From Chytriomyces cf. hyalinus JEL632 (Eukaryota; Chytridiomycota; Chytridiomycetes; Chytridiales; Chytriomycetaceae): DNA of 64,000 nt. The position numbers were made by a program, and so were the translations under genes. A model generated the notes under the pieces. That model saw nothing but the letters and a program-made list of their open reading frames with translations. It was not told the DNA's origin and did no database searches. Shown here in pieces: positions 45,080-54,519 of this stretch (position 1 is the first letter of the stretch; each line of letters begins with the position of its first letter). The DNA is taken from assembly GCA_025435555.1 (NCBI GenBank), contig JAIWWG010000096.1, positions 45,114-109,113 on the forward strand. Reading direction: 5' to 3'.

Positions 45080-45150
45080 AGAGAATAAAAAAGAGAATAA
45101 AAAAGAGAATAAAAAAGAGAATAAAAAAAGAGAATAAAAAAGAGAATAAA
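45080..45150 (+). repeat. GAGAATAAAAAA tandem array
   Basis: About six tandem 12-bp units, each containing AATAAA, starting 45 bp after the stop of homeobox gene 2. It may serve as a stacked polyadenylation signal. Confidence 0.8.
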
Positions 45151-45587
45151 TGAATGAGTGTGTAGAGAATATAATGCGCCACAAGCGGGATCGATCCAAT
45201 GTGTGTGTGTGAATGTCCCAAGTGCAAAAAGAGATAATGAAATCTTTTAATCTTTTAATCTAGGGTTTGTGTTGGGGTTCTTGTGTCAGGGTTCTATTAG
45301 GGTTTGTTTGTGGTCGGAGAGCAATCTCCATCTCCAGCATCTGCATCTCTGTTTTCTGTTGACTGTATCTGACTGTATGGAGACATGCGTGTTTGTGTAC
45401 AGTGACGGAGAGAGTCTCGATCGATATTCCCAATCCACCCACCACATACAGCATACAGCAATCCTTGTTAATGCATAGCGTGGCGCTGGCCCCCCTTCCC
45501 AATGAAAGGTGTCACACAACTTCAATCAAAATCCCTGATGTGTTTTTTGCAAGGAAACAATTCCGCACTTTTTTTTTATTTTAATAA
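45151..45587. other. Spacer between homeobox genes 2 and 3
   Basis: Contains a short ATCTTTTA duplication near 45,241-45,260 and GGGTTTGTGT/GGGTTCTTGTG-like words. No gene seen. Upstream of gene 3 there is a T-rich tract immediately before the ATG. Confidence 0.45.
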
Positions 45588-46816
45588 ATGCTGAATCGCG
45601 AGCATTGCCGCACAACTTCCTCCGCCGCACCACCCCAACCGATGCAAGAGGCTCATCGGCCCACTGCCATCATCCATCAAACAACCACCCATTCCGATCC
45701 TAGCCCCAACGAACAACAAGCACCCTATTCGGCGCACTTTCCGTCCATGCAAAGTCCGATTCACACAGGCCACCACCACCCTTACATGTCCCATCGGCAC
45801 AACAGCGCTATGAACAACAGCAGCAACACCTCAAACATGCAAACCTCGAATATATTATTGACAGACTTTGAACCCGCCAACGCATCTCCGTTGTTGGGTT
45901 CAGCCATACGCCACAACAACAGCCAAGCCTATCGCTATATGCATTCAGTAGTACATCCGCAACCGATGCAATCGTATGATCCAACGATATCCATGGGCAG
46001 AGTCGGCGCCCCCGCCGCCGCCGGCACCGCATATTACGCTGTGAACGGGGAACCTTTGGATCCACTGTTGATTCACCCGTCCATGTCGATTATACCCATG
46101 ATGCAAATGCCATCATCATCGTCGTCGTTGTCGTCGCGTAGTGGTAGACAAGTTCCTCAAAAGTCGTTTTCAGCGCATCAATTTGAGCAATTCTTGGCAC
46201 AGCCGCCACCAGTGTCATCGGCGCCTTCTCCACCGACATCTTCCTCTGCAACAACATACTCTATCCCCATTGCTCCGTTAAAGTCGTTGGATTTCGCAGA
46301 TGTGTTGCGAGAATCGCCAAACCCTCCCACACCGACAAATTTGAACGAAAAGAGTCTTGGCGCGGCTGCTGGTATTGGAACAGTGGAATCAGCTGCATTT
46401 GTTCCTACATCCTTCACCGAAAACAACAATGCCAATGCTTCAACAACAACATTGTTGATTCAGCCACACATTTTGTCAAATTCTTTATTGGAAATACCTC
46501 CCATCATCGAATGCTTGCCAAAGAAATGTTCAGCGAAACGGAGTCGAATCACGCAGGCTGCGCTGTTGTATCTGATTGACCGCTTCAATGAAAACAGTTC
46601 ACCTTCAACGACGCAGTTGCAAATGTATGCGCACCATTTGAATATGGATGTGCCGAAACTGCGAATCTGGTGCGTTTGCCGCTTTGTTTGCCGTTTTTTA
46701 TGTGTGTCTTTGGATGTTCAGCCGCAAAAAATTAAAAAAAGAGGTTCAAAAAAAAAAACAGGTTTCAGAATCGAAGAGCCCGACAAAAATTGGAAAGTCG
46801 CCGGGACTCTGTATGA
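45588..46816 (+). CDS. Homeodomain protein 3 of the cluster
   Basis: Two exons (45588-46669, 46762-46816) encode 378 residues. The N-terminal three quarters is Ser/Thr/Pro/Asn-rich. The homeodomain lies at about residues 314-373 (KRSRITQAALLYLIDRFNEN ... VPKLRIW|FQNRRARQK). The intron interrupts the helix-3 Trp codon after its second base, the same site and phase as in homeodomain 1 of the first cluster gene. Without splicing the frame runs on through non-homeodomain sequence, so the intron is well supported. The short second exon ends with TGA at 46814-46816. Confidence 0.9.
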
Positions 46817-47776
46817 CAAGCGATTTGATGTGAGCGTTTTGTGTTTGTGGTAGGGAAGGATGGCAGTAGTGTGGATGAGGGGAGTGTGGTCGGTCTGCCT
46901 GCTTCTGTGTGTTTTTTTTTTTAGTCTTGATTTCTTTCCTCTGTTCCTTGGGACGGGCGGGGGCACCAAAGGTTTTGTGCAGTAGTTTGTCTTATTTTTT
47001 ATTATTCTGTCTCTGCATCTGCACCTTTGACCATTAGAGTGTATATTCAGTGCGCGCTGGTTCGCACCTTGTTAAATTAAACAAAAAAATTAGAATAGAC
47101 AGCCAGCCAGCCTTTCCCCCCTTTCGCCACTGAGTGATTTGGCATTTTTTTTGTGAGTATTGGCAATGGATACCACTCATGACATGAAGGATACCCTCCT
47201 TGACTCATGCGTTGGATGTTGGGTGGTGAAGATGGGGAGGAGCGGACCATTTCCGACGGAGTAAAAAAAAAAAAAAGAGGGCGTTCAACAGTCGGTACGG
47301 TACAACACAAGGGTGCAAAACCTTTGACTCAAAAATGTTTTTGCTTTGAAAACACTCACAGAGCGGTTCAATATTGTTTCGGTCCGCACTTTTTAAATTG
47401 AATGAGATATGGATGCCCTCACACAAGACAAGACAGCGTAGATACGAAGCGGGCGAAGCGAGAGTCCAAGCGGGCAGACGGACTCCAACCAAACAAACAG
47501 CGTTCGTTCGTTCGTTCGTTCGTTTGCCGTTGCAAAAGAAACCAACGAATCAAATCGCAGCAAATTGGAATCAACCAATCAAATTGTTCCATCCATCCAA
47601 TAAAGTGCTCGGTTGCACCAAAAAAACACCAAAAGCAAGCGGCCAACCCCAGCGTCAATTTCTTTGGAAGGGTGCAACTTTTTTATAAATTTTTTACAAT
47701 ATTCAATACATTTTGATTGCGAGGGTTCTCAGCCAATTTCTCAGTATCTGCAAAAAACAACCAACAAAATACTTTT
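46817..47776. other. Spacer between homeobox genes 3 and 4
   Basis: No supported gene. Contains a CGTT microsatellite at about 47,502-47,527 and polypurine/polypyrimidine runs. Confidence 0.5.
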
Positions 47777-47783
47777 TATAAAA
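47777..47783 (+). promoter_or_regulatory. TATA box of homeobox gene 4
   Basis: TATAAAA, 33 bp before the chosen ATG at 47810, implying a very short 5' leader or a start site further upstream. Confidence 0.5.
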
Positions 47784-47809
47784 CCCACGAATTCCATCCA
47801 TCCCTTGTC

Positions 47810-48928
47810 ATGCCGTCAAAGTCTCTTCCCACTCCAATCATCATCCATCCCATGTCCATCCCAGTCTCCTTGGACCACATCGATGGCCACGAGAAGCGGA
47901 CCTTTAGTCTTCCAAATCCATCCCAGCAACAGCCCCACAACAGCCACTACCAACCACAGCATCATCAAGACCCATTTGCATTCGCTGTCCTGTCTCAGCC
48001 AGCCATGTCCAACTTGTATCATCCCACACAGCAACAGCCTGTCGATGTCTCCTTCCCGCTTCACATTCACCAAGACTTGTTTACTTCCGAAATATTCCCG
48101 AACCTTGGAATGAGCTTCAATGCTTCGTTTCCGTCGTCGTCGGACCCATTCTCGCACTTTCTTCATTCCAGCAGCATCCAGCAACAGCAACAACAGCAGC
48201 AACAACAATATGCATTCGACTCACCCTCCACCACGCATGAGTCACAATTCTTGGACGTGAGCGATCTTCTCGCATTCCAAAACAGTAACAACACAATCAC
48301 CCCAACTGCTCCAGAACTGTTTGACTTGCAAAATGACTTGGCACTGTTTTCAACTTCGCCTGACCTTGGATTGACGTTGCATCAACATCATTTTCAACAG
48401 CAACAATTGATGTCTTCTCCCAGCCAAACACCAAGTCATCGACTCCTTAGCACGAGTCTCATCAATCTTGCCCATTCCACTTCACCAACGGATCTATGTC
48501 CAGAACCGTCCATGTCACAGCAGCAGCAACAGCAAACAAGTGGTACAATAACAGAGTTCGAATCGTCATTTGATCTCCTTGCAGGTCCTTCCACAGACAC
48601 AACACCCAAGCAACAACCACCACTTGCATCAAATCGCCGCCCATTCACATTCCCAAAATGCCCGCCATCTTCTTCTCAACCCGGGTCCCGTCCAGGATCC
48701 CGCGCAGGTTCCCGCGCATCATCGCCAACCTCAACAAAAGAGTACAAGCGCGTGCGTGTGCCGCGAGACCAGATGGAATGGTTGAAGCAGATTTACGATG
48801 TGAATCCATACCCGTCGCAAGAAGAGCTCGAGACGATTTCGCAAGATATTGGGATTGGCGTGCGTAAAGTGCGTGTTTGGTTTCAAAACAGAAGAACGCG
48901 GCAAAAGGCGCTCATGGATAGGAAATGA
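47810..48928 (+). CDS. Homeodomain protein 4 of the cluster
   Basis: An intronless 372-residue protein. Gln/His/Ser-rich N-terminus with poly-Gln runs and a GSRPGSRAGSRAS repeat shortly before the homeodomain (about residues 310-369; YKRVRVPRDQMEWLKQIYDV ... VRKVRVWFQNRRTRQK). The segment PRDQM.WL is shared with the damaged fifth gene downstream, and WLKQI is shared with homeodomain 2 of the first gene. These similarities support duplication in place. The helix-3 Trp codon is not interrupted here. It is predicted to be a nuclear DNA-binding protein. Confidence 0.9.
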   Translation: MPSKSLPTPIIIHPMSIPVSLDHIDGHEKRTFSLPNPSQQQPHNSHYQPQHHQDPFAFAVLSQPAMSNLYHPTQQQPVDVSFPLHIHQDLFTSEIFPNLGMSFNASFPSSSDPFSHFLHSSSIQQQQQQQQQQYAFDSPSTTHESQFLDVSDLLAFQNSNNTITPTAPELFDLQNDLALFSTSPDLGLTLHQHHFQQQQLMSSPSQTPSHRLLSTSLINLAHSTSPTDLCPEPSMSQQQQQQTSGTITEFESSFDLLAGPSTDTTPKQQPPLASNRRPFTFPKCPPSSSQPGSRPGSRAGSRASSPTSTKEYKRVRVPRDQMEWLKQIYDVNPYPSQEELETISQDIGIGVRKVRVWFQNRRTRQKALMDRK

Positions 48929-49074
48929 AGAGGTTGTGAGAGCGCTTCAAGCTTGGGATTTTACGGTAAATTAAATGTAAATAAGTTGTCCAATCAAAAT
49001 ATACTCATGGGGGAGTTAAAAAAAAGGGATAAAAATAAAAAACGCAAATATATGATGATGAGTATTCGAAAGCA

Positions 49075-50100
49075 ATGATGATACCAAGCACTTGTCGGAC
49101 ACAGTCGCAGCCGCAGACTTCGTACACGGATGTAAACAGCCATCCTCTGCTGGCTCATCCGCCGCACAGCAACAGCCTCCCAACAGTGTTCCTGGACGAT
49201 GACCTGCATGACCCCAATTTGCATGCACTGGATGTGTGGCTCAACCGACTGGGCTTGACAATTGGCTTGGCATGCGCTGCGACGCATTTCACTTTCTTGT
49301 TCCTCCTCTCCAGCAGCGCATGAACTCGAGCCATGCACCGCATGCGGCTCCTCTGTTGGCCAATCAGATTCAAGCACAGAGGAGGCGTCCATCGTTTGAT
49401 CCTATCGCTGGTCTTCAATTGGACCCAGTCATCCCAGCAATTTCACAGCAGCAACCTGTTCATTCAACCCCTGTTCATCCTTTGCTGCTGGAATCCAGTC
49501 TCAGAGCATTGTCAAATTCATCTTCTTCTGCTTCCATGGACGAATTCTCATTCTCAAGGAATCGTCCGCACTACCACCGACCGGCGGCACCTTGCAACAC
49601 GGCTCCTCAAAGTCGCCGTACAAGCATTACATTGCACTTTAACGCTCCAGCAACAGCTCCTGCCAGCAGACTTTGCAGTCCCATTTTATGGAGCGTCCCC
49701 GGCAGTCGAGCTACATCCCCGGAACCTGCCATCAAGTTTCCATTAACCAACCGCCGCACCTCAGAAACTGCAAAACGCAACCAAACCAGCACCAGGATCA
49801 ATCCCAACAACAACACCAGCAGCAACACACAACAATTCTCTCCTACACACTGAATCATACAATCCAAACGGAAGACGACGACTACGAATTTGACAAGGAA
49901 AAGGGAAAACGGCATCGCATCCCGCGTGACCAAATGTCATGGCTGCGGGAGCGGTATGCGGGAACCCCCCACCCGACTCCCGCGCAGATGCATGGCATGG
50001 CATGGCACGACAGCTTGGAATGGACAGGAGGAAGTTGCGCGTTTGGTTTCAAAATCGACGCGCAGTGGCCAAAAAGAAGGTGTTGGAGGGACCGATTTAA
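49075..50100 (+). pseudogene. Homeobox gene 5 of the cluster, frame-broken
   Basis: A homeodomain is readable but not in one frame. The first part (KRHRIPRDQMSWLRERYAGT ... PTPAQM) is in one frame, and the last part (GMDRRKLRVWFQNRRAVAK) is two bases out of phase. At the switch CATGG is repeated three times (49991-50005); one extra 5-bp unit accounts for the shift. Upstream, the Gln/Pro/Ser-rich N-terminal region also changes frame, near 49,250 and near 49,670-49,800, so either introns or further lesions are present. ATG at 49075 is a plausible start and TAA at 50098-50100 the stop of the homeodomain frame. Either a recent pseudogene or an assembly error at a short tandem repeat. Confidence 0.65.
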
Positions 50101-50971
50101 ACATTATTTTTCTTGGGATGTGTGTTTAGATGGGGAGTTTTTATTTAGATGGTATGTGTATGTGGTGTGTTTAGATGAGGAGGAGGATGGATGGGATGCG
50201 CTTATGATATGTGTGTGAAAGCAAAAACGTACGATGGCTTCCGTGTTATGTTTTGATTGGGGAAATTTAGGGAAACGCTTTCACATGCGATGGGTGGGAA
50301 ATCGCTCACGACCAGCCTCAAAAGTGAGGGTGACTGGACCGGTTGCATGGCATCATGACGAAGAGAAGGTCAATTGCAGCAGATGGGGTGGGCCGCAGAA
50401 AGTCCGCTCATAGCGAGACAGGCTGGGGCGTGCCCGTGAGTTGGATGATGGCATGGCCCCGCCTTCTGCGAGAGATGAGCAGTAAAAAAATGCAATGGAA
50501 ACTAGGCATGCGTGAAACACACAAAAAATGAAATAAAATTTTAGAGAAGTGAGGCTGGCCTTTTGAAGGGGGAGGTTGATACCTGCACAGACAGATGGAG
50601 ACTATACAGACAGACAGACAGACTGACTGACTGACTGACTGACAAACTCAGACATAAACTGACAAACCCAGACAGATCAAAACAAACAAACAAACAAAAC
50701 AATTGTTACTTAAACGGGTGGCGTCCCCTTAAACGGAATTGCGATCATGCAAATTTTTTTTTTTTACTTTTTTGGGTTCTTGTTTTCTTTTAATCACTCT
50801 TCAAGACAAAAAATTGTAAAAAATCGGTCTCAACGACAATTTTTGTTTCTGTCCCAGTGGCCCCCCTCAAAAAGGACTAATCAACAAACCCTGGACATCT
50901 TGCGCGTTTGATTTGCACCCATCCATTCTACCCTGTCCACCTACACCCACCTACACACCCACACCCACCAT
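50101..50971. other. Spacer between homeobox genes 5 and 6
   Basis: Contains GACA/GACT tetranucleotide repeats (about 50,600-50,645) and an AAAC-rich stretch (about 50,683-50,702). No gene seen. Confidence 0.5.
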
Positions 50972-52132
50972 ATGGACACCTTCAACGACTACCTCGCCAA
51001 CGAAGGCTTCATGAACCTCCAGCACTCAGTAGACCTCGAGGCTTCCCTCCTAGAATCCTTTGCGGAAGAAGTCCTGGACCTCACCCACGACACCAACGCA
51101 TTGCAGGACAACACCATCATGTGTTTCCCGCCATTCAACTCCAGCTTATCTCTGCCCAAATTCGACGACTCGCATTCCGCCTTCTTTGTGGAACCTTTCC
51201 AGCCCGTCGTTGTCGGAATCCCAAACGATTTTCAGATGCCATCTTCATTTCCCTTCTCACATCAACCGTTTCAGCCATTATACCACCACCAGCAGACGCA
51301 TCACATTCACCATCAGCAATATCAGGAGCAAGGATTCAATTCCGTTTCTCCGTCGCCATCGCTGGAATCCCCTTATTCGTTGTTGCACGGATACTCGTCA
51401 TCAACACCCCCGCACACACCTACATGTCTCCCACTCTCGATCGTGGCTCCTTCGTCAACACCCATGTTCTACCTGGACACGCACTGCGTGCGATCAAGTC
51501 CCGCTCCGCTCGAATCAACAACAACTGCAACAACGGCGGTGCAGCCTGTTAAAATCACCATCCCCAGCACAAGAAGCATGCACTTTTCACCGCTGCCAAC
51601 CCCTGTACAAAGGTCACCCCTGTCTGGCTTTATTTCAACCACCCATCTCTTGGCAACGGAGAAGCGGGATGCTTCGCCGTTTGTAGAGTCGCCACGCTGC
51701 GAGTCTGTTGAACCAGCCTCACCATCTGCATCGCTTCCTGAAATTACTCTCCCATCAACAACAACTGCAACAACGTCAACACGGAAACCCAAGCCGTCCA
51801 AGTCTGCGTCCACACATTCAGACTCGGTGTACTCTCCTCGCAAGTCGTCAACCACTTCCAAACGGTCATTGACGCAACAAAGCAGCAACGCCGCCGCCGC
51901 CGCCACTAGCAGCAGCACAATGGGTGTCAAAAAGCGTCACATTCTCAAGGAAAGAGAAACAAAATTGCTCAATGTAGTGTTCGAAAGCACTCGCTTCTTG
52001 CAAGCATCGCAGGCTGCAGAGCTTGCTGCCAAGATGGGCATGACGGTGACGCAGATTCGCATCTGGTTCCAAAACAAGCGGGCGTTTGTCAAGAGACAGT
52101 CATCGGCGTTGTCTTTGCAGAGTGATGATTAG
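50972..52132 (+). CDS. Homeodomain protein 6 of the cluster
   Basis: An intronless 386-residue protein (MDTFNDYLANEGFMNLQHSV) with a fairly acidic, non-repetitive first 60 residues, then His/Gln- and Ser/Thr-rich stretches. The C-terminal homeodomain is at about residues 318-377 (KKRHILKERETKLLNVVFES ... VTQIRIWFQNKRAFVKRQ). Its helices 1-2 are the most divergent of the set, but WFQNKR is intact. The last 10 residues form a Ser-rich acidic tail. Last homeobox gene of the run; the next genes downstream are on the minus strand and unrelated. Confidence 0.9.
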   Translation: MDTFNDYLANEGFMNLQHSVDLEASLLESFAEEVLDLTHDTNALQDNTIMCFPPFNSSLSLPKFDDSHSAFFVEPFQPVVVGIPNDFQMPSSFPFSHQPFQPLYHHQQTHHIHHQQYQEQGFNSVSPSPSLESPYSLLHGYSSSTPPHTPTCLPLSIVAPSSTPMFYLDTHCVRSSPAPLESTTTATTAVQPVKITIPSTRSMHFSPLPTPVQRSPLSGFISTTHLLATEKRDASPFVESPRCESVEPASPSASLPEITLPSTTTATTSTRKPKPSKSASTHSDSVYSPRKSSTTSKRSLTQQSSNAAAAATSSSTMGVKKRHILKERETKLLNVVFESTRFLQASQAAELAAKMGMTVTQIRIWFQNKRAFVKRQSSALSLQSDD

Positions 52133-52150
52133 GAGTGTTTGTTCTTGTAT

Positions 52151-52151
<1 letters not shown>

Positions 52152-52182
<31 letters not shown>
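52152..52182 (+). repeat. T31 homopolymer
   Basis: Thirty-one consecutive T directly after homeobox gene 6, between it and a convergent minus-strand gene. Confidence 0.85.
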
Positions 52183-52183
<1 letters not shown>

Positions 52184-52289
52184 GAGAAGTGTGAATTGGA
52201 GCTTTTTGTATGGGCTTGTTGAGAGGCGATTCCAACACGTGATCAAGAAAGATCGGAGAATAAAAAAAACTTTTTCATCTCGGAACCAT

Positions 52290-52724
52290 TCATTGCGCAC
52301 TTCGCTGTTCCGAGCTCGAGCTTTCCTCCCGATACCGAAAACCATGCCCGAAGTCTCCTTCCAACAGATGAAGATTCTGAATGCACTCCAGCTGAGCTAA
52401 CCGTGCGGGGAGCGTATCGGAGAAGGCATCTTGGCTACAGCTCCAATCTAGGAACGAGTCCGCCACGCATTTGCAGTAGTACTGCTTGCCTACAAAGCAC
52501 TGCGTGCGTTCGTTGCATTGGAGGCCTACGGGGAGAATTGCTTGCGCGGTGGGTGCGTATGGGGGCAGGAAGAGGCTGTTTGGTGCGGACGGGTTGCGGC
52601 AGAAGGAGAAGCCGCTGTTGTACGTGCCCGGATAGGTGGAATTAAGGCAGTCGGTGTCCATGATGATCAGACAGGTCGCGCTGGAAGCTGACTCCGCCGT
52701 GATAGCGGTGCCTGTGATGGACAT
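52290..52724 (-). CDS. Cys-rich ectodomain-only paralogue
   Basis: A 144-residue frame from ATG 52724. It contains a Cys-rich segment (FSFCRNPSAPNS ... ILPVGLQCNERTQCFVGKQY, then YCKCVADSF) that matches the spacing of the next gene's extracellular domain (VGLVCDTQPKCIQGIQYTCAC). It lacks the transmembrane helix and cytoplasmic coiled coil of that neighbour, ending in a hydrophilic tail. It may be a truncated duplicate or a secreted form; an unseen upstream exon could supply a signal peptide, since none is evident at this start. Confidence 0.55.
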   Translation of the reverse strand: MSITGTAITAESASSATCLIIMDTDCLNSTYPGTYNSGFSFCRNPSAPNSLFLPPYAPTAQAILPVGLQCNERTQCFVGKQYYCKCVADSFLDWSCSQDAFSDTLPARLAQLECIQNLHLLEGDFGHGFRYREESSSSEQRSAQ

Positions 52725-52938
52725 TGGGTGTTTTATTGGTTGTGATCTGCTGTTTGATTGCGAGTGATTTTATTGACTCGGTTGGGCTTGGAGTTTTAGG
52801 TGTGTAACACCATCTCCATTGATTGCCATTATTCTTTGGCATTCTTTGGCGTTCGCATCGCAGTCATTTTATTCAATTCAGTCTATCGCTTTATTCTCTC
52901 ATTCGTGTCATATTTCATAGGTGCACTGTAAACAAACG

Positions 52939-54033
52939 CTATATCATGTTACCACCAAGGCCTTTTCTTCCTTCATTTCCTCCAAACGCGGCAGCCGGTT
53001 GAGCTATGTGGGGAACCTCCTTTTCAATGACTCCCATCATGGCACCCGCCTCAGCATCCGTGCGCGCATACCGCTCCCTCTGAATCTCCTGTCTCTTACC
53101 AACAACCTTACCATTTTCAATAATATCATGCTCAATCACCTTAATTTTGTTCCCACTCGCCTTCAACTCCTCCTCACGCTTCGCAGCTCTCAGTGCCAGT
53201 GCCGTTTTAAACCTCAGCGCAAGCCTCTGATTCTGTGTATCATTGGAGCTCTCCATAATCTCCGTCAACACTTTCTGCCGCTTCATCTCTTTCACCGTCA
53301 ACTCATGTCTCTTGCGCACAATCTCGTCACGCGCCTTCTCCAGCGTCAACTTGATCTTGTCTTCGCGAAGCGCGCGGTTCGCTACGCCTTGGTGAAACGC
53401 CTGTGCGAGCTCCTGCTCGCGGCGGACACGGTTCGCTTCAATGCGCACGGCCTCGTCGCGCCGCGCCTCACGTTCGAGGTCTTGTTTGCTGTGGAGCATC
53501 TTGTCTTGGTCACGGCGCTCGGCATAGTAAGCTTTGATATTGCTTGGGCTGCAGCCTCTGCCGCCGAAGCAGGCAGCTGAGAGATAGGCTGTGAGGCAGC
53601 CAAGGGCAATGATGGAGACGATTGCGATCGGGATGATGGTTCCAATGGAGCTAATCAGGCTGGAAGACGAATTTGAGGTCGAATAAGATGAGGAAGGGTT
53701 GTAGTTGCATCTGTCTGAGCGAGAATAGTCTTTGTAGCAGGCACAAGTGTATTGAATGCCTTGGATGCACTTGGGTTGCGTGTCGCACACGAGTCCGACG
53801 GGGATCTTTGTTTGGCTTACGTAGGCGTCTTCTGGATACTTGAATTCATTCTTGAGGCCTGTACAGTACCGGTACACTCGTGTGGTTGTATTATCGGAGA
53901 TGCTGGGCTGGCAGGAACTGACTTTCGTGAGTGCGCAAGTAATGGAGGCGTAGAGGTTTTCATCAAGCTTTCCGGAAACGGTGCCGTTGGTGGCAATAGG
54001 CTTTTGCAGATTAAGGTCGAAGGCAGAGGACAT
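52939..54033 (-). CDS. Single-pass membrane protein: Cys-rich ectodomain, TM helix, coiled-coil tail
   Basis: A 364-residue protein from ATG 54033. The N-terminal domain has about nine Cys (ASITCALTKVSSCQPSISDN ... IPVGLVCDTQPKC ... YTCACYKDY) and a Ser/Tyr-rich stem. A transmembrane helix follows (IIPIAIVSIIALGCLTAYLS), then a long charged Arg/Glu/Lys-rich coiled coil (about residues 185-330) and a Gly-rich end. Topology is inferred as Cys-rich part outside and coiled coil inside. No clear signal peptide precedes the first Cys at this start; a short hydrophobic stretch just upstream in frame (INIFVFSIETLI) suggests a missed upstream exon. Family unknown to me; the neighbouring 144-residue frame is related. 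Confidence 0.7.
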   Translation of the reverse strand: MSSAFDLNLQKPIATNGTVSGKLDENLYASITCALTKVSSCQPSISDNTTTRVYRYCTGLKNEFKYPEDAYVSQTKIPVGLVCDTQPKCIQGIQYTCACYKDYSRSDRCNYNPSSSYSTSNSSSSLISSIGTIIPIAIVSIIALGCLTAYLSAACFGGRGCSPSNIKAYYAERRDQDKMLHSKQDLEREARRDEAVRIEANRVRREQELAQAFHQGVANRALREDKIKLTLEKARDEIVRKRHELTVKEMKRQKVLTEIMESSNDTQNQRLALRFKTALALRAAKREEELKASGNKIKVIEHDIIENGKVVGKRQEIQRERYARTDAEAGAMMGVIEKEVPHIAQPAAAFGGNEGRKGLGGNMI

Positions 54034-54519
54034 GATCAGAGTCTCAATGGAAAAAACGAAGATGTTGATGCGACACAGCTGACTTGGCAAAATTCTTCTG
54101 ATTTTAGCGGGTTGCACAAAACAACCGCATCAGGAAGCTTGTTGCTAAAAGGGCGCTGGGGCGGTTGGTGCTGGCGAGGTAAGAGACAGTTGTGTCCATG
54201 TCTCGCACGGGCGCAGTTGTTGCTGTCCTGGGTTCGAGTTGTCAAAGAAGACGATACGAAATATGTTTGATTGCGCCCAGGCAGGCAGGCAGGCAGTGCT
54301 GTGCTGAGTCGAGTCTGATGCGAGCGTGCCAGACACGGACGCCGACACCCGACGCAGCCGACAACGTGCACTGAATACATACCGAATAATGGAGCCAAAT
54401 AAACAAAAGAGGAAGTTGTTTGAGATGGAGAAGTGGAATCGCATTTGATTAAAGCGTTTCACTCACAGTGGTGCACTACTTAAATACAGCAATTCAAAGC
54501 AGCAGAGATTCAACAAAGA
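54034..54519. promoter_or_regulatory. Divergent intergenic region
   Basis: Lies between the minus-strand membrane protein and plus-strand mucin-like gene 2. A TTAAATA element is at about 54,479, some 40 bp before the ATG at 54520. A GGCAGGCA microsatellite is near 54,281. Confidence 0.4.

Noticed and set aside
45165-45205. tRNA-like B box (GGGATCGATCC)
   Set aside because: No A box or cloverleaf partner could be paired at a suitable distance on either strand.
41390-52132. True animal-type Hox cluster
   Set aside because: No Antp-class signature residues or hexapeptide were seen, and the proteins look like fungal-specific duplicates; 'homeobox cluster' is used without implying Hox orthology or colinearity.
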